Source: Sphingobacterium shayense | Lineage (GTDB): Bacteria > Bacteroidota > Bacteroidia > Sphingobacteriales > Sphingobacteriaceae | Length of the DNA stretch: 64,000 bases | Assembly: GCF_013179575.1 (NCBI RefSeq) | Contig: NZ_JABMCQ010000002.1 | Coordinates: 25,304 to 89,303 of the forward strand | Reading direction: 5' to 3' | Part shown: positions 25,263-33,894 of the stretch, piece by piece | How the letters are laid out: each line of letters opens with the position of its first letter | How positions within the stretch are numbered: position 1 is the first letter of the stretch | Position numbers and translations under genes: made by a program | The notes under the pieces: generated by a model | Told to the model about the DNA's origin: nothing | The model's input: only the letters and a program-made list of their open reading frames with translations | Database searches by the model: none

Positions 25263-26435
25263 ATGGAAGCATATATTATAGCAGGGTATAGAACAGCAGT
25301 AGGAAAAGCTCCACGTGGCGTCTTTCGCTTTATGCGAGCTGACGATCTGGCTGCGGAGGTAATACAGCATATGGTGTCCAGCATACCAAACTTAGATGTA
25401 GAACAGATTGATGATGTCATCGTAGGTAACGCGATGCCCGAGGCAGAACAAGGATTGAATGTTGGTCGTTTAATTTCCCTTATGGGATTAAGTACGGATA
25501 AAGTACCTGGTGTTACTGTAAACCGTTACTGTGCGTCGGGTTTAGAAACAATAGCGACAGCCGTAGCCAAGATTAAAGCGGGAATGGCCGATTGTATCAT
25601 AGCGGGTGGCGTTGAAGTGATGTCCGGGATGCCTTTCGGAGGATGGAAGATAGTACCCAATCCTGTTGTAGCTAAAGAACATCCAGACTGGTACTGGGGA
25701 ATGGGTTTGACGGCGGAAGCTGTTGCAAAAGAATTTAACGTTTCTCGTGAAGACCAGGATGAATTTGCGTTGCGTTCTCATCAAAAAGCAGCGTCAGCCA
25801 TTCAAGAAGGTTACTTTAAATCAGGGATTGTCCCAATTAAAGTAACAGAAACCTATATCAAAGACGGAAAAATTTCGAGTAGAGATTCTATTGTAGATAC
25901 GGACGAAGGACCTAGGTTCGATTCTAGTATTGAAGCACTCGCAAAGCTAAGACCGGTGTTCGCGGCTGATGGTTGCGTGACTGCGGGAAATTCGTCCCAA
26001 ACGTCCGATGGAGCGGCCTTTGTACTGGTCGTTTCAGAGAAACGGCTAAAAGAGTTGCAGGTAGACCCTATCGCACGACTCGTAAGTTTTGCGGTTGCAG
26101 GAGTACCGCCCAGGATTATGGGTATTGGTCCTATTGCAGCGATTCCGAAAGCCTTAAAACAAGCTAATTTGACCAAAGACGCTATAGATCTCATAGAGTT
26201 GAATGAGGCTTTCGCATCTCAGTCTTTAGCGGTAATTCGCGAGTTAGAACTCGACCAATCGCGCGTGAACATTAACGGAGGTGCGATTGCATTAGGTCAT
26301 CCGCTCGGTTGTACTGGGGCTAAACTTACCGTGCAAGTGATAAACGATTTACAGCGGCGCAACGAAAGGTATGGAATGGTGACGATGTGCGTTGGTACTG
26401 GTCAGGGCGCGGCTGGCATATTTGAAATGTTATAA
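25263..26435 (+). CDS. fadA: Acetyl-CoA C-acyltransferase (3-ketoacyl-CoA thiolase)
   Basis: Thiolytic cleavage of 3-ketoacyl-CoA, the last beta-oxidation step. Nucleophile Cys90 (NRYCASGLETI), the NEAFASQ block, the His in GGAIALGHPLGCTGA and the second Cys in CVGTGQGAAG are all present. 390 residues, normal length. It follows fadN by 109 bp and precedes the acyl-CoA dehydrogenase by 29 bp. Confidence 0.96.
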   Translation: MEAYIIAGYRTAVGKAPRGVFRFMRADDLAAEVIQHMVSSIPNLDVEQIDDVIVGNAMPEAEQGLNVGRLISLMGLSTDKVPGVTVNRYCASGLETIATAVAKIKAGMADCIIAGGVEVMSGMPFGGWKIVPNPVVAKEHPDWYWGMGLTAEAVAKEFNVSREDQDEFALRSHQKAASAIQEGYFKSGIVPIKVTETYIKDGKISSRDSIVDTDEGPRFDSSIEALAKLRPVFAADGCVTAGNSSQTSDGAAFVLVVSEKRLKELQVDPIARLVSFAVAGVPPRIMGIGPIAAIPKALKQANLTKDAIDLIELNEAFASQSLAVIRELELDQSRVNINGGAIALGHPLGCTGAKLTVQVINDLQRRNERYGMVTMCVGTGQGAAGIFEML

Positions 26436-26464
26436 TCAAGAACGTTATCTAATTTAAAATAGAT

Positions 26465-28249
26465 ATGACAGAAAAAGTTGCAATAAAAGGAGGAGAATTT
26501 GTAATCCGTGAGACGGCGTATACTGATGTTTTTATACCTGAAGAATTTGATGAAGAAGCGAGAATGATTCGACAGACATGTCTGGACTTTTTGGATACCG
26601 AGGTTTTAAATAAGCTTGATCGTATTGATTCTCAAGAGGAGGGACTGATGCAATCCTTAATGGATAAAGCGGGTGAACTGGGTATGCTTGGTGTTTCTAT
26701 TCCTGAAGAATATGGTGGTTTTGGAAAAGATTTCAATACATCGATGCTGGTAACCGATGCCGTAGGGGGTGGATATTCATTTGCCGTTGCGCTTTCTGCG
26801 CATACAGGAATAGGTACTTTACCAATTCTATATTACGGAAACAAAGAACAAAAAGACAAGTATATACCTAGGCTTGCTACGGGAGAGTGGAAAGCTTGTT
26901 ACTGTCTGACAGAACCTAATGCCGGGTCAGATGCCAATTCGGGCAAAACGTCTGCTAAGTTAAACGATCAAGGGACGCATTATATGATTAATGGTCAGAA
27001 GATGTGGATTACTAATGGTGGTTTTGCGGATATCTTTATTGTTTTCGCGAAGATTGATGATGATAGAAATTTAACCGCGTTTATCGTTGAAAAGGATTTC
27101 GGAGGCATCACGATGAACCCAGAGGAGCACAAATTAGGGATAAAAGGTTCGTCAACCAGACAGGTTTTTTTCAACGATTGCCCTGTGCCTATTGGAAATA
27201 TGTTGTCAGAGCGTGAGAACGGTTTTAAGATAGCTGTCAACATTTTAAATATAGGACGTATCAAGCTTGGCGCGGCAACAATTGGTTCAGCACGCTCAGT
27301 GATTTCTCAAGCGACAAAATATGCAAATGAACGAGTACAATTCGATTTACCGATCTCAAAATTTGGTGCGATACGATATAAGCTAGCCGAAATGGCTATA
27401 CGGCTATTTGCAACTGAGTCTGCGACATATAGGGCGGGACAAAATATCGATGATGCGTATCGTTATTTGCTTGCCGAGGGGATGGACGAGGCAAAAGCGA
27501 AACTTAAATCTGTTGAACAATTTGCTATCGAATGTGCCATTATTAAGGTCTGGTGTTCCGAGATGCTGGATTATGTTGTGGACGAGGGGGTACAAATCTA
27601 CGGAGGTATGGGGTATTCAGCCGAAGCGCCGATGGAGCGTGCGTATAGGGATGCGCGTATTAATAGGATCTTTGAGGGAACTAACGAAGTAAATCGCCTA
27701 CTAATTGTTGATATGCTTCTAAAGCGAGCTATGAAAGGGGAGATTGATTTAATGGGGCCGGCAACTGCTGTAGCTAATGAATTAATGGCCATTCCGGAGT
27801 TTGGTGACGAGGACGAGACACCTTTTGCTAAAGAGAAAAAGGTGATTGCAAATTTGAAGAAAACGGGATTGTTAATCGCAGGAGCAGCTGTGCAGAAGCT
27901 GATGATGTCACTAGCTAAAGAAGAAGAGATTCTAATGAATATCGCAGATATAATTGGATATACATACGTCGCTGAATCGGTTCTGCTTCGTGCCGAAAAA
28001 ATCCATAACACACAAGGAGAACAAACTTCAATGTATGCCACTGATATGGCGAAGGTATATTTATATGGAGCTGTAGATAAAGTGAATATAGCGGGCAAAG
28101 AAGCGTTGAATTCTTTCGCTGAAGGGGATGAGTTAAAAATGATGCTCATTGGATTACGTAGATTTACTAAAATGGAGCCATTTAATATTAAAGAAGCAAG
28201 GCAGCGTATTGCGAAGAAACTTATCGATGAAAACAGCTATTGTTTTTAG
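26465..28249 (+). CDS. fadE: Acyl-CoA dehydrogenase
   Basis: FAD enzyme for the first beta-oxidation step. The core has CYCLTEPNAGSDANS and MWITNGGFADIF around the flavin, and IYGGMGYSAEAPMERAYRD then IFEGTNEVNRLL, the last carrying the likely catalytic Glu. A C-terminal helical extension of about 180 residues makes 594 residues, the length of Bacillus FadE and like mitochondrial very-long-chain enzymes, so long substrates are likely. Last gene of the operon, ended by a very strong terminator. Confidence 0.95.
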   Translation: MTEKVAIKGGEFVIRETAYTDVFIPEEFDEEARMIRQTCLDFLDTEVLNKLDRIDSQEEGLMQSLMDKAGELGMLGVSIPEEYGGFGKDFNTSMLVTDAVGGGYSFAVALSAHTGIGTLPILYYGNKEQKDKYIPRLATGEWKACYCLTEPNAGSDANSGKTSAKLNDQGTHYMINGQKMWITNGGFADIFIVFAKIDDDRNLTAFIVEKDFGGITMNPEEHKLGIKGSSTRQVFFNDCPVPIGNMLSERENGFKIAVNILNIGRIKLGAATIGSARSVISQATKYANERVQFDLPISKFGAIRYKLAEMAIRLFATESATYRAGQNIDDAYRYLLAEGMDEAKAKLKSVEQFAIECAIIKVWCSEMLDYVVDEGVQIYGGMGYSAEAPMERAYRDARINRIFEGTNEVNRLLIVDMLLKRAMKGEIDLMGPATAVANELMAIPEFGDEDETPFAKEKKVIANLKKTGLLIAGAAVQKLMMSLAKEEEILMNIADIIGYTYVAESVLLRAEKIHNTQGEQTSMYATDMAKVYLYGAVDKVNIAGKEALNSFAEGDELKMMLIGLRRFTKMEPFNIKEARQRIAKKLIDENSYCF

Positions 28250-28277
28250 GGATAAACTATCTGTATTTTTAAGGATG

Positions 28278-28327
28278 AATAAACAATAAAAGTCTACTAT
28301 TATAGTAGACTTTTATTGTTTATTTTT
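28278..28327 (+). terminator. Very strong terminator of the fad operon
   Basis: A perfect 22-bp inverted repeat (28278-28299 with 28303-28324) around a 3-nt loop, centred on GTCTACTA/TAGTAGAC, followed by more T. Confidence 0.92.
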
Positions 28328-28947
28328 ATATTTGTTGTGGTCGTTTCGATTGGCGTTGGCGCGAGTGTATTAAAAATTAAACTACTATGAAAAACTATTA
28401 TATTAACAGTAAGAAATATAATATTCTGCCTACATTTGATAATATCTATCTGATTGCTCGGAGTAAAATCGTTAAAACTTAAAATTGTAAAGTGAATAAG
28501 GTAGCTTCGACTTCAATTTATTTTAAGTTTAATGGCCGTTTGCACTTGTGGATATTCGCTATTAGCGTCCCTAAAACGGAAAGATTATAGCGTATCTCAG
28601 TCTAAATTTTCGATGTCATTTTTTAGTCTTTAATCGCTTAGGTTCGCGAGGATCAAGCTTATTATAAGCAACCCTTTCTAAGGGCTAGTGTCCATATTCT
28701 GACTAAAAGTCCAATAGAATGAGCAATGTTGCATTGCGATGTCGCAAAAAGGGGGGAGAAACGATAATGTTTTTCTAGGCGACCGACTCAATTAATTATA
28801 AATTAGTACGTCAGAATAGAAACAAGAGCCAAAATGATCAAGATTATCTTACGGTTTAAAAAAAGGGAAACTGTAAAATGAGCTTAGTATTCTTGCTGGA
28901 AATATCTCATTTATTGAGGGCGAGGAACGCAAAAGAGGAATGCTATA
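28328..28947. other. Non-coding stretch of about 620 bp
   Basis: I see no gene here on either strand: the longest started frames are about 25-35 codons without recognisable content, and stops are frequent in every frame. A short palindrome GCAATG-TTG-CATTGC lies at 28723-28737. It may be the remains of a decayed gene or a long upstream control region for the oxidoreductase operon; nothing in it settles this. Confidence 0.6.
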
Positions 28948-28955
28948 TAGATTTG
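28948..28955 (+). promoter_or_regulatory. Candidate -7 box of the oxidoreductase operon
   Basis: TAGATTTG matches TAnnTTTG exactly, 25 nt before the TTG start at 28981. No -33 TTTG. Confidence 0.45.
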
Positions 28956-28969
28956 TTTATACAATTAAG

Positions 28970-28978
28970 AGGAGGTGA
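28970..28978 (+). promoter_or_regulatory. Strong Shine-Dalgarno sequence supporting a TTG start
   Basis: AGGAGGTGA is a nine-base match to the anti-Shine-Dalgarno sequence. The GGAGG core is 5 nt from the TTG at 28981, the same spacing as at the 57-aa gene (11028). A GTG at 28975 lies inside the core itself and cannot use it. Confidence 0.75.
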
Positions 28979-28980
28979 GA

Positions 28981-30417
28981 TTGAAACAATATGATGCCAT
29001 AGTGGTAGGATCCGGACCAAATGGGTTTTCAGCAGCGATAACTTTGCAGCGGCAAGGATTGTCAACACTCTTAGTTGAGGGGGCAGATTCGATAGGTGGC
29101 GGCACACGAACAAAGGAATTGACAGTACCGGGATTTAAACATGATATTTGCTCTGCAATTCATCCGATGGCATTTGCATCACCATTTTTCTCCTCCCTTC
29201 CCCTCGATGAATTCGGCTTAAGTTTTACTCACGCACCATATCAGGTCGCTCATCCATTACTTTCTGGAGAGACGGGTATATTACATAGAGATATCGAAGA
29301 GATGGTTCGGGAACTTGGTATAGATGGTGATGCCTATCTGCGCTTAGTCGAACCTGTTGTAAATAATTGGGAGAAGCTAGCAAATGACACCATGGGCCCA
29401 ATGCGTTTCCCTAAAAATCCTTTGCTCTTGGCAAAATTTGGTTTGGACGCCCTGCAGCCTGCAACGTGGATTGCAGGGCGTTTTAAAACAGAAAAGGCCC
29501 GTGCCTTGTGGGGCGGGGTGGCGGCGCACGGTATTCAACCGTTATCCAACTTCACAACTAGCGCCATTGGCATAGTTTTGTGCGGTATAGGGCATAAATA
29601 CGGATGGCCAATTCCTATTGGTGGATCACAATCTATCGCAAATGCGCTTTCTGCCTATTACCGCTCTTTGGGGGGAGAAATTGCGGTGGATTATTGGTTG
29701 ACCGATCGTGCTGATTTACCGAAGCATAAAATATTGGTATTGGATCTTACGCCTCAGCAGATCTTAAAAATAGAAGGGTTAGATCTGATGCCGAATTTTA
29801 AAAAACAGCTACAGCGGTATCGTCAAGGCATGGGGGTGTTTAAAGTAGATTGGGCATTATCGAATCCAGTCCCGTTTACAGATAGTCGGTGTGGTCAAGC
29901 CGCGACAGTGCATTTGGGAGATACTTTTTCAGAGATTGCTCGAAACGAACAATTGACCAATAGCGGACAACTCGTCTCCAGGCCATTTGTGTTATTTTCT
30001 CAGCAAAGCGTTTTCGATGATACACGGGCGCCTCAAGGTAAACATACCGCATGGGCTTATTGTCATGTTCCAAATGGCTCGCGTTCTGATAGGACCGAGT
30101 TTATCGAAAATCAATTAGAACGATATGCCCCGGGCTTTAAGGATACAATTATCGCACGTTCTACAATGAATACGCGACAACTTGAGATGTATAATCCTAA
30201 CTATATTGGAGGAGATATCAATGGAGGGGTGATGGATATATTTCAACTTTATACGCGGCCGACTTGGCGATTTACACCATATCGAACATCGAACAAGTCA
30301 GTATATATCTGTTCCTCGTCCACCCCACCTGGAGGTGGTGTTCATGGTATGAGTGGTTTCCACGCTGCAAAAACAGTGTTAAGAGACCATTATAATATAA
30401 GTGTAGAAATTCAATAG
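28981..30417 (+). CDS. FAD-dependent oxidoreductase of the phytoene-dehydrogenase-like family
   Basis: Starts at TTG 28981 (reads MKQYDAIVVGSGPNG), chosen from the ribosome-binding site. The N-terminal dinucleotide fold has GSGPNGFSAAITLQRQG then an acidic residue after LLVEG, and a C-terminal SSTPPGGGVHGMSGFHAA closes the FAD site. 478 residues. It resembles the PYROXD2/carotenoid-oxidoreductase-like group rather than a true carotenoid desaturase; no crt genes are near. Substrate unknown. First of three tightly packed genes. Confidence 0.88.
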   Translation: MKQYDAIVVGSGPNGFSAAITLQRQGLSTLLVEGADSIGGGTRTKELTVPGFKHDICSAIHPMAFASPFFSSLPLDEFGLSFTHAPYQVAHPLLSGETGILHRDIEEMVRELGIDGDAYLRLVEPVVNNWEKLANDTMGPMRFPKNPLLLAKFGLDALQPATWIAGRFKTEKARALWGGVAAHGIQPLSNFTTSAIGIVLCGIGHKYGWPIPIGGSQSIANALSAYYRSLGGEIAVDYWLTDRADLPKHKILVLDLTPQQILKIEGLDLMPNFKKQLQRYRQGMGVFKVDWALSNPVPFTDSRCGQAATVHLGDTFSEIARNEQLTNSGQLVSRPFVLFSQQSVFDDTRAPQGKHTAWAYCHVPNGSRSDRTEFIENQLERYAPGFKDTIIARSTMNTRQLEMYNPNYIGGDINGGVMDIFQLYTRPTWRFTPYRTSNKSVYICSSSTPPGGGVHGMSGFHAAKTVLRDHYNISVEIQ

Positions 30418-30418
30418 T

Positions 30419-31333
30419 ATGAAGATTGTGTTAGCGGGAGGAACAGGAAATATTGGCGAATTGCTGATAGCCTCTTTTTTGAGTCAAGGATTTAAAGTTA
30501 CTGTTCTCACTAGATCGGTAAAGTACAGCGATCAGGTTGATTACGTTCAGTGGGACGGCGAACATATCGGAGATTGGGTAGGAGCATTGGAACGTACGGA
30601 CGTATTAATTAACCTGTGCGGGGAGACCATAACAAAGCGTTTTACTGAAAAAAACCGCAAGATTCTTGAAAATTCCCGATTATTACCGACATCGGTAATA
30701 GGGGTAGCGATCGAACGCATGGTCAATCCCCCTCGATTATGGATTAATTTTTCAGGGATATCTATCTATAGTGGAGTAAAAAAAATACAAGACGAGAGCA
30801 GCGTGTTATATGGGAATGACTTCTTGGCAAATTTAACGAAGCAGTGGGAAAGGAGCTTTTTAAGTTCGGAAGCTCGCTCGACAAAAAAAGTTATCCTACG
30901 TATTAGCGCTGTTTTATCTCCGAATTTCGGGATGGTAAAGGAATTATACCCGTTAGCAAAGATAGGGCTTGCTGGAACTATCGGAAACGGTCGACAGTAT
31001 ATTAGTTGGATTCATCAAGATGATTTAGCGAGATTGATTAACTGGATTATAACTTTGGAAAATCCGCGTGAGCTATATCATGCTTGTAGCCCAAACCCAG
31101 TTAAAAATCGTGAATACATGGCTGCATTTCGCCAAGCGGTAGGCGTTTTAGTAAGTATACCTTTACCAAAATTACTCGCTAAAATTGGCGCGTTTGCAAA
31201 GGGAGTAGATTCTAGCTTACTTCTTCAAACCGTGCCAGCGACTACCCATTATACTTTGGATGATGGATTTGTTTTTCAATTTCCATATATTGCACCAGCA
31301 TTTAATCAACTTATAAAATCGAATAATTTTTAA
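30419..31333 (+). CDS. TIGR01777-type epimerase (SDR superfamily)
   Basis: Extended short-chain dehydrogenase-like protein, 304 residues. NAD(P)-binding GGTGNIGELLIASFLSQG at the N-terminus, INLCGETI and the short TEKNRKILENSR stretch are characteristic; a DUF1731-like C-terminal region begins around VSIPLPKLLAK. Starts one base after the previous stop, so co-translated. Reaction unknown; the family is called nucleoside-diphosphate sugar epimerase without firm proof. Confidence 0.9.
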   Translation: MKIVLAGGTGNIGELLIASFLSQGFKVTVLTRSVKYSDQVDYVQWDGEHIGDWVGALERTDVLINLCGETITKRFTEKNRKILENSRLLPTSVIGVAIERMVNPPRLWINFSGISIYSGVKKIQDESSVLYGNDFLANLTKQWERSFLSSEARSTKKVILRISAVLSPNFGMVKELYPLAKIGLAGTIGNGRQYISWIHQDDLARLINWIITLENPRELYHACSPNPVKNREYMAAFRQAVGVLVSIPLPKLLAKIGAFAKGVDSSLLLQTVPATTHYTLDDGFVFQFPYIAPAFNQLIKSNNF

Positions 31334-31339
31334 AATTTT

Positions 31340-32593
31340 ATGTCAACTTCTAAATCGTTTTCCCTGTCAGAAGACTGGGTCGTTGTTATTTTAGGCTTTG
31401 CTATTATCCTCTTAGCTTTAATAGGAGTAGCGGTACCTCGTCCGAGTTTTTCGTGGAACAACAGCGATGAGTTAATGAATTCCGTAATTTCAGGAGCAAA
31501 TTTATTTAAAATTGGGGCGCAATTTATACTAGTCTTTTTTATCGCTATCCTTGGAGCAATGCTGTTAGGTAAATCATTAAAAAATTTATTAATAGTCTTT
31601 CCCGCGGTTTTTATTATTACTGCTGTGGCGCTTATTTTGGCGGGAAACGCTGTTGTACAGGATTATAATCTTGAAGCGGTAATATTTAGCTTGGGTATTG
31701 GATTGATTATAGGAAATTTTTTTACATTACCAACCTGGTTTCGTGAGGCTTTGTCTACTGAGCTTTATGTAAAGATTGGATTAGTGCTTTTGGGTACTTC
31801 CGTTATCTTCCGAGATATTTTAACTGCTGGAGGCCTTGGGTTGCTTCAAGCTATTGTAGTCGTTTTGTCGGTATGGTATTTTGCATTTTGGCTTTGTAAA
31901 AAATTGAAAATTGATTCAGAAATGGCAATGATGTTATCGTCTGCGGTATCAATTTGCGGAGTTTCAGCAGCAATAGCTACTTCAGGGGCGATAAAAGGAG
32001 ACTCAAAAAAATTATCCTATATCGTTTCGTTAGTATTAATTACTGCTATTCCGATGATGATTTTCATGCCCTACATTGCTAATTGGCTTGGCTTGTCACA
32101 AGAGGTGACAGGTGCTTGGTTAGGAGGGAGTATTGATACTACTGGAGCAGTCGTTGCTTCGGGATCGTTAGTTGGTGAAGAAGCTTTAAAAATCAGCACT
32201 ATTGTTAAGTTTTCTCAAAACGTATTGTTGGGCATTGCTGCCTTCGCCATTAGTGTTTATTGGACTTACTCCAATTCCAAAAGTGCAGAAAATGCGGAAA
32301 AACCCACTTTGAAAATTATTTGGGACCGCTTTCCTAAATTTGTTCTAGGCTTCGTGGGAGCCTCTTTATTATTTTCATTCGTGATTTCTCCAGAGCACGT
32401 TGCTACGGTTAAAGGTAGTTTAAAAAGTGTTCAAGGACTTTGGTTTGCCCTCGCGTTTACGTCAATAGGGCTTGAAACGAATTTTAAGGATTTATTTGTT
32501 CACAACAACAGGAAACCGTTGTATGCATTTTTAATCGCACAAACATTTAACATAATCGTAACACTAGTTGTCGCAATGTTATTATTTGGTTAA
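31340..32593 (+). CDS. YeiH-family (UPF0324) putative sulfate exporter
   Basis: Inner-membrane protein with about 10-11 helices, 417 residues. Typical features are an inverted-repeat arrangement, VSICGVSAAIATSGAIKGD in the first half and GGSIDTTGAVVASGSLVGE in the second. The family is annotated as anion/sulfate exporter from weak evidence. Lies 6 bp after the epimerase, last gene of the operon. No terminator was found. Confidence 0.92.
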   Translation: MSTSKSFSLSEDWVVVILGFAIILLALIGVAVPRPSFSWNNSDELMNSVISGANLFKIGAQFILVFFIAILGAMLLGKSLKNLLIVFPAVFIITAVALILAGNAVVQDYNLEAVIFSLGIGLIIGNFFTLPTWFREALSTELYVKIGLVLLGTSVIFRDILTAGGLGLLQAIVVVLSVWYFAFWLCKKLKIDSEMAMMLSSAVSICGVSAAIATSGAIKGDSKKLSYIVSLVLITAIPMMIFMPYIANWLGLSQEVTGAWLGGSIDTTGAVVASGSLVGEEALKISTIVKFSQNVLLGIAAFAISVYWTYSNSKSAENAEKPTLKIIWDRFPKFVLGFVGASLLFSFVISPEHVATVKGSLKSVQGLWFALAFTSIGLETNFKDLFVHNNRKPLYAFLIAQTFNIIVTLVVAMLLFG

Positions 32594-32704
32594 AGCGGAG
32601 TGCCTTTATAATATATAGAGACCTATTTTGTCGATTTTCATTCTTGAATTTGACGTTCCTTTATGGATTTCTGAAAAATAAAGCATCATTAATATAAGGT
32701 GATT

Positions 32705-33253
32705 ATGGCTGAAAGAGAACTATTAGTACAATATAAAAGCACTGGAGATGTGGATGTATTAGGGAAGTTGTTCTCGCCATATATGTCGTTACTATACGGC
32801 GTTTGTTTTAAATATCTTCAAGACCGAGATGCGAGTCAAGACGCCGTTATGCAGATTTTTGAGCAGCTCGTTAAAAAGTTGAGAGTACATGAAGTCGAAA
32901 ATTTTAAAAGCTGGCTCTATGTTTTTGCGCGCAACTATTGTTTGATGGAATTGCGTAAAAATAAAGGAAAAACTAATGTAGATATCGATGAGCATACCGT
33001 AGAGAGCGAAGCGGTGTTGAATGTGGATGACTACGTTCGGTGGGAGGAGTCTGATTTTGAAAAAATGGAGCTCTGCTTATCCCGTCTACCAGAGGTTCAA
33101 GCAATTTGTATTCGTTTGTTTTACTTGGAACAGATGTGTTATAAGGACATTCATGAGAAATTAAATATTGACTTAAATCAGGTTAAAAGTTCGATCCAAA
33201 ATGGGAAGCGTAATCTGAAAATCTGTATGGAGAAAAAGAACAATGGAAAATAA
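32705..33253 (+). CDS. ECF-type RNA polymerase sigma factor
   Basis: 182 residues with sigma region 2 (LYGVCFKYLQDRDASQDAVMQ... then NFKSWLYVFARNYCLMELRK) and region 4 (LSRLPEVQAICIRLFYLEQ... YKDIHEKLNIDLNQVKSSI). The ATG at 32705 is preferred to an in-frame GTG at 32699. Its end overlaps the next start by 11 bp, so the anti-sigma-like protein is translationally coupled. Targets cannot be read from sequence; no SusCD pair is adjacent. Confidence 0.94.
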   Translation: MAERELLVQYKSTGDVDVLGKLFSPYMSLLYGVCFKYLQDRDASQDAVMQIFEQLVKKLRVHEVENFKSWLYVFARNYCLMELRKNKGKTNVDIDEHTVESEAVLNVDDYVRWEESDFEKMELCLSRLPEVQAICIRLFYLEQMCYKDIHEKLNIDLNQVKSSIQNGKRNLKICMEKKNNGK

Positions 33254-33884
33254 TTATCAGTTGTCGAGGATTCATAATTACGTTCAGGGTTTGATGAATA
33301 AGGAAGATATGCATACTTTGGAACGGGAAGCCCTGAACGATCCGTTTTTACAGGATGCTATTGAAGGATACAAATTGCAACAAGGGGTCGATGCGAAATC
33401 CTTGAGCCTATTACAGCAACGACTCGAACGCCGTATTGCTGCTGACCGAGAGCAGAAAAACCGATTTTATTTCAGCGGACAGCGTTTAGCTATTGCGCTA
33501 ACTGCAGCGGTGATGTTTGTAGCGGTTTGTACGCTACTAATGTTACGTTATTTACCTAGTCAGTCTTCAAATAGTGAAACAGAGGTTTTGTTAATGGATG
33601 ATTTCCTACAGCGCACGTCCGTTGTACCCTTGGCTGGTTCTGATGCTGTTCCACTAGGGGGGTGGGATGAAATCTCTGAATTTATATCGCAGAATTATTC
33701 AGGGCTGAACGAAAATAGACGTTTGCAAATTCTCTTTAAAGTCAATGCCAAGGGTGTTCCATATGATATTCAGCCGCAGGTAGATTCAGATTCGGATATT
33801 TATAAAGAGATCGTTAAGATACTTCAAGTCGGCCCAAAGTGGAGTGGGACGGAAGGGAACATTGAAATTGTCTTCCCCGAATAA
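33243..33884 (+). CDS. Membrane anti-sigma factor-like protein
   Basis: 213 residues. The cytoplasmic N-terminus has the phylum's anti-sigma pattern YVQGLMNKEDMHTLEREA then DPFLQDAIEGY. One transmembrane helix lies at about residues 80-102 (IALTAAVMFVAVCTLLML). The periplasmic C-terminus has a TonB-C-like segment (LQILFKVNAKGVPYDIQ). Role inferred: holds the sigma factor until an envelope signal arrives. It overlaps the sigma gene and is followed after 10 bp by a secreted protein. Confidence 0.88.
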   Translation: MENNYQLSRIHNYVQGLMNKEDMHTLEREALNDPFLQDAIEGYKLQQGVDAKSLSLLQQRLERRIAADREQKNRFYFSGQRLAIALTAAVMFVAVCTLLMLRYLPSQSSNSETEVLLMDDFLQRTSVVPLAGSDAVPLGGWDEISEFISQNYSGLNENRRLQILFKVNAKGVPYDIQPQVDSDSDIYKEIVKILQVGPKWSGTEGNIEIVFPE

Positions 33885-33894
33885 CCCCTATCTG

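Noticed and set aside
28387..28500. Tiny ORFs in the gap after the fad operon
   Set aside because: About 25-35 codons, no ribosome site, no recognisable sequence.
33844..33894. GTG start for the secreted protein behind the anti-sigma gene
   Set aside because: It lies inside the anti-sigma coding region; ATG 33895 gives a clean signal peptide.
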